A DNA stretch of 34,059 nucleotides from an uncultured Oscillospiraceae bacterium. Its GTDB lineage: Bacteria; Bacillota; Clostridia; Oscillospirales; Oscillospiraceae. Where the stretch lies: NCBI GenBank assembly GCA_910579485.1, contig CAJTVO010000022.1, positions 1 to 34,059 on the forward strand. The letters run 5' to 3'. Below are positions 1 to 7,594 of this stretch, in pieces; within the stretch, counting starts at the first letter, position 1, and every line of letters starts with the position of its first letter. The position numbers and the translations under genes were made by a program. The notes beneath the pieces are model-generated. The model made no database searches, had not been told where the DNA came from, and saw nothing but the letters and a program-made list of their open reading frames with translations.

Positions 1-21
1 CGTAGGTTTAAGTGACTTTTT

Positions 22-79
22 GGGTACTTTTTGTTCACACAAAAAGTACCCGAGGGGTCCGGGGGCGAGAAGCCCCCGG
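22..79. repeat. Composite palindromic dispersed repeat, copy 1
   Basis: Two adjacent hairpins. The first has perfect 13-bp arms GGGTACTTTTTGT (22-34) and ACAAAAAGTACCC (39-51) with a 4-base loop. The second is GC-rich, CCGGGGGC / GCCCCCGG, at about 59-79. The same design (an AAAAAGT palindrome followed by a GC-rich hairpin) recurs at 9345-9474, so this looks like a dispersed palindromic element rather than a plain terminator. It could still end transcription of the SnoaL-like gene that stops at 140. The rest of 1-139 shows no gene. Confidence 0.6.
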
Positions 80-139
80 GCTATCGAATAGAAACGGGAA
101 GCGGCGCGAGACCGATGCCGCCCCGATTTTCAAATTCCA

Positions 140-583
140 TCACATGCCGCCCCCTGCAAACTGTTCGTACAGCGCTCTTTCCGTGGCCTCAAAAACCGGC
201 TCGGGACCGTTGGCATACGGATCGTACTGCTCCGGCTCGCAGCAGTATTCCGTCAGACTGGCGATCTTGCCATCCTCTCTCCAGCGCACAACGGAAACGC
301 CCTCGAATCCCACAGGCTTATCTTCCCCCATCCGGCACTGGAAATACCACGTCGCCACCGTCTGGTCCCCGGCGTGGAAAAACCGGTGAACGTCCCAGAC
401 CTGCACCCGGCCCCGGGTCAGCCATTCTCCAAACCAGTGGGTGATCGCTTCCGCGCCGTGATAGACCGGCCCCCAGCTCTCAGTATAGACTGCGTCCTCC
501 GCGAAAATCTCCTTGATGCCCAGGTCTTCACCTTGAAGCCACATAAGAAGCCACCGGCGGACGATCTCCTCCCGTTTGTTCAT
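140..583 (-). CDS. SnoaL-like / NTF2-fold protein
   Basis: A 147-residue protein with the pattern of SnoaL-like polyketide-cyclase-type or NTF2-fold proteins: an N-terminal helix pair (about 1-30), then a sheet region with WGPVYHGAEAITHWF (about 38-52) and repeated strands carrying WDVHRFF, TWYFQCRM and VSVVRWREDGKIASLTEY. Such folds form a small cone-shaped pocket; substrates differ widely and none can be assigned here. No signal peptide or membrane segment is seen. The start has a GGGAGG ribosome binding site 9 bases upstream. It lies 17 bases downstream of the radical SAM gene and is probably co-transcribed with it. Fold call fairly sure, function unknown. Confidence 0.75.
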   Translation of the reverse strand: MNKREEIVRRWLLMWLQGEDLGIKEIFAEDAVYTESWGPVYHGAEAITHWFGEWLTRGRVQVWDVHRFFHAGDQTVATWYFQCRMGEDKPVGFEGVSVVRWREDGKIASLTEYCCEPEQYDPYANGPEPVFEATERALYEQFAGGGM

Positions 584-600
584 TGCAAATACCTCCCTTT

Positions 601-1869
601 CTATCCCGCCTGCCCGAACAGACTCAGCTGCTCCATCTCCGCCCCGGGCAGGGCCGCCCGCTCGGCGGCGATCAGATTCCGCAGGATGCTGTCCTGCTGC
701 AATTTCAGCCCGTCCAGTATTTTCCCTTTACAGGTAATGAAATACTGGGCTCTCTTCATCACGATACCCATTTTCCGCAGGTCCTCATGCTCCAGCTTCC
801 GCGCCCGGCGGGCGTACAATATCCGCTTTGCGGATACGGTGCCTACCCCGGGCACCCGCAGCAGCTCCTCCCTGCTGGCGGTGTTCACCTCCACCGGAAA
901 GAACTCCGGATGCTTTAAGGCCCAGCTGCATTTGGGGTCCACCAGGGGGTTGAAGTTGGGGTCGTCTTCGTCCAGGAGCTCCTCGGCGCGGAAGCCGTAG
1001 AACCGCAGAAGCCAGTCCGCTTGATAGAGGCGGTGCTCCCGGAGCAGGGGCGGCTTGGTATTCAAGGCGGGCAGCAGGGTGTTCTCCACGACGGGCACAT
1101 AGGCGGAATAAAACACCCGCTTGAGGCTGTATTTGTCGTAGAGTGACTGAGTCAGGGACAGGATGTGCCGGTCGGAGTCCGGCGTGGCCCCGATGATCAT
1201 CTGGGTGCTCTGCCCCGCCGGGGCGAACCGGGGGGTGTGGCGGTACTTCACCAGCTCCTCCTTGTTCTCCTTCAGCGTGTTGGTAATGAGGCCCATTGGA
1301 CGGAAAATGGCCTTCCGGGTCTTGTTGGGGGCCAGGGTGGTGAGTCCCCGCTCCGAGGGCAGCTCGATGTTCACGCTCAGCCGGTCCGCCAGCAGGCCCA
1401 GCCGGGTCACGAGCTCCTGACTGGTCCCCGGGATGGCCTTGGCGTGGATATAGCCGTTGAACCGGTGGTGATTGCGCAGAAGGTCCAGGCAGCGGATCAT
1501 CCGCTCAGTAGTGTAGTCCGGGCTGACCAGCACGCCGGAGGACAGGAACAGGCCCTCAATATAGTTCCGGCGGTAAAATTGGATGGTCAGCTCCGCCAGC
1601 TCCTCCGGGGTGAACACCGCCCGGCGTGTGTCGTTGGAGCAGCGGTTGACGCAGTACTTGCAGTCGTAGACGCAGCAGTTGGTCATCAGCACCTTCAGCA
1701 AGGTCACGCACCGCCCGTCGCCGGAAAAGGTGTGGCAGCATCCGGCGATGGAGGAGGACGTGTTGCCGATATGCCCCGCCTTATGCCCCCGCTGGGCTCC
1801 GCTGGAGGTACAGGCGGCGTCATATTTGGCCGCGTCGGTCAGAATGGTCAATTTCTCCAGGACATCCAT
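601..1869 (-). CDS. Putative DNA modification/repair radical SAM protein (TIGR03916-like)
   Basis: A 422-residue radical SAM protein. The iron-sulfur motif CxxxCxxC is C66-C70-C73, within CVYDCKYC. A helix-hairpin-helix DNA-binding segment (VNTASREELLRVPGVGTVSAKRI) lies at about 328-351. The chain ends in QLSLF (about 414-418), which matches the bacterial beta-clamp binding consensus QL(S/D)LF. Family members are annotated as putative DNA modification or repair enzymes and often sit beside a DUF4130/TIGR03915 uracil-glycosylase-like gene; no such partner is in this window. I chose the ATG at 1869 because the family begins with this MD(V/L)LEKL segment; an upstream in-frame extension to 1926 would run into the promoter. 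The gene is divergent from the TetR gene. Confidence 0.85.
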   Translation of the reverse strand: MDVLEKLTILTDAAKYDAACTSSGAQRGHKAGHIGNTSSSIAGCCHTFSGDGRCVTLLKVLMTNCCVYDCKYCVNRCSNDTRRAVFTPEELAELTIQFYRRNYIEGLFLSSGVLVSPDYTTERMIRCLDLLRNHHRFNGYIHAKAIPGTSQELVTRLGLLADRLSVNIELPSERGLTTLAPNKTRKAIFRPMGLITNTLKENKEELVKYRHTPRFAPAGQSTQMIIGATPDSDRHILSLTQSLYDKYSLKRVFYSAYVPVVENTLLPALNTKPPLLREHRLYQADWLLRFYGFRAEELLDEDDPNFNPLVDPKCSWALKHPEFFPVEVNTASREELLRVPGVGTVSAKRILYARRARKLEHEDLRKMGIVMKRAQYFITCKGKILDGLKLQQDSILRNLIAAERAALPGAEMEQLSLFGQAG

Positions 1870-1914
1870 GGGCCCCGGCCCCCCCTCTCCGCTCAAAACA
1901 TTCGTTCTGGTAAT

Positions 1915-1943
1915 AATATAGAACAAACGCTCTGGATTGTCAA
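1915..1943 (-). promoter_or_regulatory. Promoter of the radical SAM/SnoaL operon
   Basis: On the minus strand, -35 TTGACA (1938-1943) and -10 TATATT (1915-1920) are 17 bp apart. The -10 box is bracketed by an imperfect inverted repeat, CATTCGTTCT (1899-1908) and AGAACAAACG (1920-1929), which matches in 8 of 10 positions and resembles the repeat at the divergent TetR promoter. Confidence 0.75.
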
Positions 1944-1966
1944 GGGGGTTTTTAAGGAAATTTTTC

Positions 1967-1995
1967 TTGACAAGACGAACGAACGTTAGTATAAT
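1967..1995 (+). promoter_or_regulatory. Promoter of the TetR/flavodoxin operon
   Basis: Consensus sigma-A promoter: TTGACA (1967-1972), a 17-bp spacer and TATAAT (1990-1995). The -10 box sits inside the loop of the operator-like inverted repeat at 1978-2016, so a bound repressor would block it. Confidence 0.85.
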
Positions 1996-2016
1996 GCAAT
2001 CAAGCTAACGTTCGTT
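1978..2016. promoter_or_regulatory. Probable TetR operator (perfect 12-bp inverted repeat)
   Basis: Arms AACGAACGTTAG (1978-1989) and CTAACGTTCGTT (2005-2016) are perfect inverted copies separated by 15 bp that hold the -10 box. Position just upstream of the TetR gene suggests autoregulation. The related TTCGTT/GAACAAACG pair at 1899-1929 suggests that the same protein also controls the radical SAM promoter. Confidence 0.7.
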
Positions 2017-2031
2017 TGTATGGAGGCGGCT

Positions 2032-2640
2032 ATGACGACTAAGGAGAGGATCCTGGAGACGGCGCTGGAGCTGTTCTCACAGCGGGGGTACGGCGGGGTG
2101 TCGGTGCGGGATATCGCGCGGGCGGTGGGCATCCGTGAGAGCTCTATTTACAACCATTTTGAGAATAAACGGGCCGTTTTTGACGGGATCGTGGACTTCT
2201 GCGTCCAGCAGTCGGAGGCGTATTTCCGGGGGGCCGCCCTGCCCTTCGGGCCAGGAGACGACGCCTCCATGTACCGGGGGATCGACATGGAGCGGCTCCA
2301 GGAGCTGATCGAGCGGACCTTCCGGTTCTTTTTCGACGATCCGTGGAACGCCCGGTTCCGGCGGCTGCTGCTGGTCAGCCAGTACGCCGAGCCCCGGTGC
2401 CGGGACCTCTTCCGCCAGCTGTACCGGGACAAGTGCGTCCAGGTGCAGGCGTATATTTTCGCGGCGCTGATGGACGCCGGAGAGCTGCGCCGGGAGGACC
2501 CGGCGGCGGTGGCGGCGGAGTTCCACGGGCCCATGTTCATGTGGATCCTCACCTGCGACAGCTTCGAGGAGGTCCGGCCCCTGGTCAGGGAGCATGTGGA
2601 GCAGTTTCGGAAAAATTACGGACGGAGGCCCCAGGCATGA
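2032..2640 (+). CDS. TetR/AcrR family transcriptional regulator
   Basis: A 202-residue one-component repressor. The N-terminal helix-turn-helix (about 3-50) has the typical ILETALELFSQRGYGGVSVRDIARAVGIRESSIYNHFENK pattern in consecutive stretches; the C-terminal about 150 residues form the variable ligand-binding and dimer domain, so the inducer cannot be read. I prefer the ATG at 2032, which has GGAGG (2022-2026) five bases upstream, over the in-frame ATG at 2020. It is first in a three-gene operon with two flavodoxin-like genes, and its stop overlaps the next start (ATGA). It probably represses its own promoter and the divergent radical SAM promoter. Confidence 0.93.
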   Translation: MTTKERILETALELFSQRGYGGVSVRDIARAVGIRESSIYNHFENKRAVFDGIVDFCVQQSEAYFRGAALPFGPGDDASMYRGIDMERLQELIERTFRFFFDDPWNARFRRLLLVSQYAEPRCRDLFRQLYRDKCVQVQAYIFAALMDAGELRREDPAAVAAEFHGPMFMWILTCDSFEEVRPLVREHVEQFRKNYGRRPQA

Positions 2641-3323
2641 AGGTATGCGTCGTATACGGCACCGAGCGGAAGGGCTGTACCTGGCATATCGCCCAGGAGG
2701 TCCTCTCCCGTCTCCCGGAGGCGGAAGTCACAGAGTTCTTCCTGCCCCGGGACTGCCCGGACAGCTGCGTCTCCTGCTTCCGGTGCTTCAACGAGGAGAA
2801 CCGCTGCTATTGCAGTCAGTGGGCGCGGAGGATCCTGGACGCCATGCTGAGGGCGGACGTCATCCTGCTCACCTCTCCGGTGTACGCCCTGCACGTCAGC
2901 GGGCAGATGAAGACCTTCCTGGACCACTACTGCGGCATGTGGATGGTCCACAAGCCCAACGGCGCGATGTTCGGCAAGCAGGGCGTGGTCATCGCCTCCG
3001 CCGCAGGTCCGGTGTACCGCGCCGCCCTGCGGGAAATGAAGGACAGTCTGGACTTCTGGGGCGTGGCCCGTACATATAAGCTGGGCTTCGCGCTGATGGA
3101 GATCAGCTGGGACCGCCTCTCCCCCGCGCTGAAGCAGAAGATCGCCCGGCAGGCGGAATGGACCGCGGCAAAGCTGCGCCGGGGCGTCAACGGACCGGGG
3201 CTGAAGGCGAGGATGCTGTTTTATGGTATCCGGCTGGCGCAGAAATACATTTGGAAGGATTCTCCGGACGCAAAGTGGTGGCGGGACCACGGGTGGCTGG
3301 AGAAGGAACGGCCCTGGAAATGA
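2637..3323 (+). CDS. Flavodoxin family / NADPH-dependent FMN reductase-like protein
   Basis: A 228-residue flavoprotein-type protein. It opens with MKVCVVYGTERKGCT, an FMN phosphate-binding loop after the first strand. A cysteine-rich stretch (CPDSCVSCFRCF...CYC, about 40-60) is typical of iron-sulfur-flavoprotein-like reductases, followed by LLTSPVYALHVSGQMKTFLDH (about 76-97), the flavin-contacting segment of the family. The extra C-terminal part (about 150-228) is basic and rich in aromatic residues. The start overlaps the TetR stop by 4 bases (ATGA), with GGAGG eight bases upstream, so translation is probably coupled. Likely a flavin-dependent electron carrier or reductase; substrate unknown. 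Confidence 0.85.
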   Translation: MKVCVVYGTERKGCTWHIAQEVLSRLPEAEVTEFFLPRDCPDSCVSCFRCFNEENRCYCSQWARRILDAMLRADVILLTSPVYALHVSGQMKTFLDHYCGMWMVHKPNGAMFGKQGVVIASAAGPVYRAALREMKDSLDFWGVARTYKLGFALMEISWDRLSPALKQKIARQAEWTAAKLRRGVNGPGLKARMLFYGIRLAQKYIWKDSPDAKWWRDHGWLEKERPWK

Positions 3324-3380
3324 CCGTTCGGTTTTTGATATGAGACAGCCGCAGGGCGGCAGAAGCATTGGGAGGTCATT

Positions 3381-3887
3381 ATGAAGGTACTCATCTTATA
3401 TTCCAGCAAGACCGGTTTTTCACAGCGCTACGCCCAATGGCTGGGCGAAGCCCTGGACTGCCGGGCGGCCCCGTTTAAGGAGAGAAAAAAGGTGGATATG
3501 AGCGGCTATGAGGGGATCGTCCTCTTTGGCGGGCTCTACGCCGGGCAGATGTCCGGCCTGAAATGGCTGAAAAAGCAGCTCCCCGCCCTTGCGGGCAAGC
3601 GGATCGCCGCCGTGGCGGTGGGCTGCGCCCCCATGGAGACCCCCGATCTGCCGGAGAGCATGGAAAAGCTCTTCGGCGGGACCCCGGAGATCAAGGGGTT
3701 CTACTGCCAGGGCGGCCTGGATTACGAACACATGGGCGCGGTGGACCGGGCCATGATGGCCGCCCTGCGGGCGGCGCTGAAGGCGCGGCCGGAGCAGGCG
3801 GATATGCTGGAGGGCATCTCCAGGTCCTTCGATGGGAGCAGGCGGGAGTATCTGGAGCCGGTGGTCCAGTGGGCCGGGAAGCCGTAA
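3381..3887 (+). CDS. Flavodoxin domain protein (HemG/flavodoxin-like)
   Basis: A 168-residue single-domain flavodoxin. The FMN phosphate loop is SSKTGFSQ (8-15) after the first beta strand, and the second flavin loop is FGGLYAGQMSGLKWL (about 49-63). Length and pattern match short flavodoxins and the flavodoxin domain of menaquinone-dependent protoporphyrinogen oxidase, but nothing shows a heme role here. GGGAGG lies just upstream of the ATG. It is third in the TetR operon, 57 bases after the preceding flavodoxin-like gene, and is followed by a strong terminator. The pairing suggests a regulated redox function. Confidence 0.85.
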   Translation: MKVLILYSSKTGFSQRYAQWLGEALDCRAAPFKERKKVDMSGYEGIVLFGGLYAGQMSGLKWLKKQLPALAGKRIAAVAVGCAPMETPDLPESMEKLFGGTPEIKGFYCQGGLDYEHMGAVDRAMMAALRAALKARPEQADMLEGISRSFDGSRREYLEPVVQWAGKP

Positions 3888-3913
3888 AGGAGAGACGCCT
3901 CGCGCCAAATAAG

Positions 3914-3962
3914 GGCAAAGAAACCAACACGTTTCAAGCGAAATGTGTTGGTTTCTTTTGCC
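3914..3962. terminator. Bidirectional terminator between convergent genes
   Basis: A long hairpin with arms GGCAAAGAAACCAACAC (3914-3930) and GTGTTGGTTTCTTTTGCC (3945-3962), one bulged base. It lies between the flavodoxin stop (3887) and the MFS stop (3977), so it can serve both strands. Confidence 0.8.
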
Positions 3963-3976
3963 GTATAAAATCTCCG

Positions 3977-5203
3977 TCAGCGGGTGCGCTCTGTCTTTCC
4001 CGCCCTCCCTGCCGCAGGCACCAGGAACAGGGCAGGCAGGAGCAGCAGGGCCGTGCACACGAGCCCAAAGGATACCGATATCTGCTGGGCCGCCAGACCG
4101 GCGATGGGACCGCCTATGATCTGGCCAAAGGCGTCCAACTGCCCGCTGGTGGAAAATACGGTGGCCCGCATTCCCTCTTCCGCACGGCTGCTCATCCAGG
4201 CCGCCAAAAGGGGCTCCTTCAGGCTGCGCATGAGGCCCGTCAGCAGGAACGCCGCCAGCATGAGCCAGAAGCCTTTTCCCAGCGCGAAAAGGGTCAGGCT
4301 CAGGATATATCCGGCGCTGGTGAGGAACACCACTCCGGTACGGCCGGCCGGTCCCCTCTTTTCCATGTGAGCGATCAAAAGCTGAGAGGCTGCAATGTTC
4401 AAGCCGCCGCCCAGGAGCCTCATGACGCCGAACCAGGTCACGCGGTCAAGGGGTCCGAAGGACGGCATCACGGCGTCCTCCAAAAAGTGGACGGTGGAAA
4501 GCCGGTCGAACCCCTCGCTGGCAAGACCGCCGCAGAAGACGACTGCCAGCAGGACCAGCAGCACCGGCGCTCCCTTGACGAAACGCAGGTTGACCTTGAA
4601 CAGCCCCGCCATATCCGCAAGCACATTGTTCCGCTTCTCTTGAACGGGCGAGAAGTTCGTCTCCGGCATGACGCGCAGGAGGACGAGGCCAAAGACCAGG
4701 AAAAGCAGCCCCGCCGTGACGATGGGCAGTCTCAGGTCCAGACCGCCGAGGAGGGTGCCCAGCACAATGCCCAGTATGCCGCCCGCCTGGCCGGTCTGGC
4801 CGCCTCGGAGAAAGACTTCGTCCATGGGACGCTCCCGCTCTTCGGAGGCGATCCACGCCTCCAGAGCGCCGCTGATGAACGTGTCGCCGCAGCCCCAGAC
4901 GACTTGGGCCAGCAGCACGGCGCCGAACCATGGCAGCGAGCCCTCCAGGATAAATCCAGCCCCGTACAGGAACACGCCCGTTATGACGGAGCGCCGGCGG
5001 CTGTAGAGATCGGCGACAACGCCGGTGGGGATCTCCAGGACGAAGCAGGCGGTCTCCAGGACCGTGCCCACCAGCACCAGCTGCAGGGCGTTCAGACCGA
5101 CCACCTCGGAATAATACACCAGAGACAGCACGGAGGCCATCGAACGCAGCAGGGAAAAGCAAAATTCATATACCAAATACACCGAATAGGCTCTGGTCCG
5201 CAT
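3977..5203 (-). CDS. MFS transporter
   Basis: A 408-residue integral membrane protein with about 12 hydrophobic segments. The MFS motif A loop is present as GVVADLYSRRRS (61-72) between segments 2 and 3. Acidic and basic loops alternate, as in drug/proton antiporters of the DHA type; the substrate is not evident. The ATG at 5203 has AAAGGAG nine bases upstream; the long upstream open frame is out-of-gene. The promoter at 5259-5287 (TTGACA, 17 bp, TAAAGT) drives it, with a GC-rich hairpin (about 5228-5249) in the leader. It is divergent from the Sel1 gene and probably monocistronic. Confidence 0.88.
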   Translation of the reverse strand: MRTRAYSVYLVYEFCFSLLRSMASVLSLVYYSEVVGLNALQLVLVGTVLETACFVLEIPTGVVADLYSRRRSVITGVFLYGAGFILEGSLPWFGAVLLAQVVWGCGDTFISGALEAWIASEERERPMDEVFLRGGQTGQAGGILGIVLGTLLGGLDLRLPIVTAGLLFLVFGLVLLRVMPETNFSPVQEKRNNVLADMAGLFKVNLRFVKGAPVLLVLLAVVFCGGLASEGFDRLSTVHFLEDAVMPSFGPLDRVTWFGVMRLLGGGLNIAASQLLIAHMEKRGPAGRTGVVFLTSAGYILSLTLFALGKGFWLMLAAFLLTGLMRSLKEPLLAAWMSSRAEEGMRATVFSTSGQLDAFGQIIGGPIAGLAAQQISVSFGLVCTALLLLPALFLVPAAGRAGKTERTR

Positions 5204-5258
5204 AGAAACGTTCTCCTTTGTGAACATGGGCGGCAGGTCCCCGCCGCCCGGCGGGACG

Positions 5259-5287
5259 ACTTTACCATGAAATCCCGCTTTTGTCAA
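5259..5287 (-). promoter_or_regulatory. Promoter of the MFS gene
   Basis: Minus-strand TTGACA (5282-5287) and TAAAGT (5259-5264) with a 17-bp spacer. Confidence 0.6.
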
Positions 5288-5361
5288 CACAGGCTTCCGG
5301 ACCCGGGACGGCAGGCGGTCTTCGCCAAAAAAAGACAGCAAAAAACAAAAAGAACTATCCG

Positions 5362-5390
5362 TTGACAATTTCCCGCCTCCTGGGTATAAT
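5362..5390 (+). promoter_or_regulatory. Promoter of the Sel1-repeat gene
   Basis: TTGACA (5362-5367), 17-bp spacer, TATAAT (5385-5390): a full consensus sigma-A promoter 41 bases before the start codon. Confidence 0.85.
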
Positions 5391-5430
5391 GGGTTCCGCG
5401 TGAACGCCAATACACGGAGAGGTGAATGCC

Positions 5431-6117
5431 ATGCTGAAGGAATATATGTCGAAACTCCCCTTCCTGCAGGGCTCCCAGAACAAGCGGAGCCGCCAGAAGC
5501 TCGCGGACCCCGCGCCGAAGCCGGTGGAGCCGGAGGAGGAGCTTTGGCCGGAGGGAGATCCCTTTGCCGATGCTCCCGCGCCGGTGGAAGAACCGGCGGA
5601 AGGACCGACAGAAGAACCGGCAGCCGGAACATCCGGAGAGGAGCTTCCCGGCGAGGATCAGCCGGAAACGCTTTTCGCCGCCGGACGGGACGCCTACCGG
5701 GCGGGCGATCATCAGACGGCGCTGACGGACTTTTTGCAGGCGGCGGAGCTGGGGCACGCTGAGTCCCAATTCCTGTGCGGCCAGATGTACCGCAGGGGCG
5801 TGGGGGTCGAGGCAAACGACAAGGCGGCCCTGGGCTGGTACAAGAAGGCCGCCGGACAGGGGCACGTCGGAGGGCAGATGGCCTGCGGCTCCATCTATGA
5901 GGAGGGCCGGGGGACGGCCGTCGATCTCAAGCGGGCCCTGAGCTGGTATGAGCGTGCCGCCAAGCAGGGGTGCGTGGACGCCCAGCTGAAATGCGGATAC
6001 ATGTACCACGGAGGCCGGGCGGAGACCCGCAATCCGAAGAAGGCCCGCCGCTGGCTGGAGTCCGCAGCGGAAAACGGAAACGAGGAAGCCAGGAAATTCC
6101 TGGAAGAACGGTTTTAA
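5431..6117 (+). CDS. Sel1-like repeat protein
   Basis: A 228-residue protein. Residues 1-80 are low-complexity and rich in Pro, Glu and Ala. Residues about 82-225 hold four helical repeats: one TPR-like unit (about 82-108), then Sel1 units at about 109-144, 145-180 and 181-216, with the A..G..Y..G.GV..D...A..WY.KAA..GH pattern. Sel1 repeats mediate protein-protein contacts; no enzymatic domain, signal peptide or membrane segment is seen. The ATG at 5431 has a perfect AGGTGA five bases upstream; a GTG at 5422 is possible but sits inside that site. It has its own promoter and a terminator right after the stop. Confidence 0.88.
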   Translation: MLKEYMSKLPFLQGSQNKRSRQKLADPAPKPVEPEEELWPEGDPFADAPAPVEEPAEGPTEEPAAGTSGEELPGEDQPETLFAAGRDAYRAGDHQTALTDFLQAAELGHAESQFLCGQMYRRGVGVEANDKAALGWYKKAAGQGHVGGQMACGSIYEEGRGTAVDLKRALSWYERAAKQGCVDAQLKCGYMYHGGRAETRNPKKARRWLESAAENGNEEARKFLEERF

Positions 6118-6157
6118 AAAAGACCGGACCGCCGTGATCAGGTGGTCCGGTCTTTTT
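6116..6157. terminator. Bidirectional terminator (Sel1 / lipase-like)
   Basis: Arms GACCGGACC (6122-6130) and GGTCCGGTC (6144-6152), flanked by A6 on the left and T5 on the right, so it works in both directions. It directly abuts the stop codons of both convergent genes. Confidence 0.9.
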
Positions 6158-7383
6158 CATCCGGCGAGGTCTTCGGCAAACAGGGCTTCCGCCTCCTCCG
6201 GCGTGTCCCAGGCGGTGAGCCAGCTGTAGTAGCCAGCCATGCAGTGAGCGGAGACCATACCGGCGGACTCCTGCTGGAGCAGGGGCGTCAGCTCGGCGGA
6301 CAGGGCTACCGCGCGCCGTCCCAGCAGCAGGGCCGCCAGGCCGTTGCGGTGGATCAGGTCCGACAATCCCTCCAGATCGCCGCCCAGCAGGGCGGACAGC
6401 ATCGCGAGGCTCGCGCCGGAGGCGTCGGGCGCCAGCTGGCGGATGGCGGAGACCATCTGGTCTACGGCGGAGGGGTTTTGGTAGGGGGCGTAGGGCTGTC
6501 CGGTCAGGGCGGTATAGCGCCGGTCCATCTTTTCAAAGGCGGCGTCGTAGGCGTCCCCCCAGCGCTCCCGGGTGGGCAGATGGAGGTCCACGCCGTAGCG
6601 GCCGCAGCCCCAGTCGGACAGAGGGACGCGGGTCACCAGGTCCTCCCTGCTGACGATGTTGAAGATATTCTCATAGCCCTCCTCGGACGGCTGGAAGGTC
6701 ACGGCGGGGGCGGCGAAGGTGTAGGCGTAGACGCCCTTGCCGCCTCCGGCGGTGAGGGCGGCGGCGGTGAGTCCGGCCACCGCCCCTCCCCTGCTATGGC
6801 CGGTGATCAGGAAGCGCATCGTCTCCCGCTCCTTGCCTGTGACGCCGGAGGCGGTGAAATATTTCTCCAGGTTCGCGAGAAGCTCGTCCCGGGCCTTGGC
6901 GAAGCCGGAGTGGTCGGGGCCGGAGCCCATATTGAGATTGCTGGCCCACTCCATATATTCGCCGGTGCCCCGGATCACCACGGCGGTCAGCCAGGTGGAA
7001 TCGGGAAGCTTTTTTCGGGCGAAGACGTAGGCCGCCGCGCGGCCCGCCTTCTCCGCCGAGGGGTGGTAGTTATAGGCCTGGACGCCGGTGAAGCCCAGGC
7101 CGGTCAGGGCCGCCTGAACGCCGGTATCAACGCCGCCCAGATAGGCCGCGCCGCTGAGGGCCATGGAGGCTGACGCCAGTTCGTGGCGGTAGACCGCGTT
7201 GTCCTGGGTGAACCAGCCATCGTTCCAGGGGAAGGTCACATCCGCTATCTTGGAGACGCCGGTGCTGATCTGGGCGGTCCCGGTCCGTTCGCCTGTTGAG
7301 GCTTGGGCGGTAGCGGACAGAAGGGTGGCCGTCATGGCGCACAGGAGCATCATGGCGAGGAAGCGGCGTTTTGTATTCTGCAA
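6157..7383 (-). CDS. Secreted lipase class 3-like alpha/beta hydrolase
   Basis: A 408-residue protein from a TTG start at 7383 (AAAGGAGG seven bases upstream; a longer frame lacks such a site). A signal peptide with basic KRR and a hydrophobic core ends near AQA (about 28), so it is probably exported. The nucleophile elbow GHSRGGA places the catalytic Ser at about 197; Asp in SREDLVTRVP (about 248) and His in AHCMAGYY (about 380) complete a class 3 lipase-like triad in the usual order. VIRGT (about 136-140) matches the oxyanion region. The natural substrate is unknown. Promoter at 7421-7449. Convergent with the Sel1 gene. Confidence 0.85.
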   Translation of the reverse strand: MQNTKRRFLAMMLLCAMTATLLSATAQASTGERTGTAQISTGVSKIADVTFPWNDGWFTQDNAVYRHELASASMALSGAAYLGGVDTGVQAALTGLGFTGVQAYNYHPSAEKAGRAAAYVFARKKLPDSTWLTAVVIRGTGEYMEWASNLNMGSGPDHSGFAKARDELLANLEKYFTASGVTGKERETMRFLITGHSRGGAVAGLTAAALTAGGGKGVYAYTFAAPAVTFQPSEEGYENIFNIVSREDLVTRVPLSDWGCGRYGVDLHLPTRERWGDAYDAAFEKMDRRYTALTGQPYAPYQNPSAVDQMVSAIRQLAPDASGASLAMLSALLGGDLEGLSDLIHRNGLAALLLGRRAVALSAELTPLLQQESAGMVSAHCMAGYYSWLTAWDTPEEAEALFAEDLAG

Positions 7384-7420
7384 GGTGGTCCCTCCTTTAG
7401 GGGCTTTATTCTTTAGGGAT

Positions 7421-7449
7421 AGTATACCGCGTTTGACAGGAGAATACAA
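7421..7449 (-). promoter_or_regulatory. Promoter of the lipase-like gene
   Basis: Minus-strand TTGTAT (7444-7449) and TATACT (7421-7426), 17-bp spacer. Confidence 0.65.
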
Positions 7450-7507
7450 CTTTTTTTGCCGCGCCCGCTTCGGGCGGCGGCGGGGGCCATATTCGCGCAA
7501 TATCCCG

Positions 7508-7536
7508 TTGCTTTTTCCGGGGGAGGATGATACAAT
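7508..7536 (+). promoter_or_regulatory. Promoter of the chemoreceptor-like gene
   Basis: TTGCTT (7508-7513) and TACAAT (7531-7536), 17-bp spacer, about 60 bases before the start codon. Confidence 0.6.
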
Positions 7537-7594
7537 AATGTAAAATATCCCAAAGGTGCGGCGAGGGCCGTATGGCGGGGACTAAGGGGGCGGC

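Noticed and set aside
22..51. Palindromes at the left edge as part of a CRISPR array
   Set aside because: Only two different hairpins, with no regular repeat-spacer pattern and no cas gene.
3563..5365. Very long plus-strand open frame (600 codons) opposite the MFS gene
   Set aside because: It is antisense to a clear membrane transporter, runs across the terminator at 3914-3962, and its product is low-complexity; GC-rich DNA yields such shadow frames.
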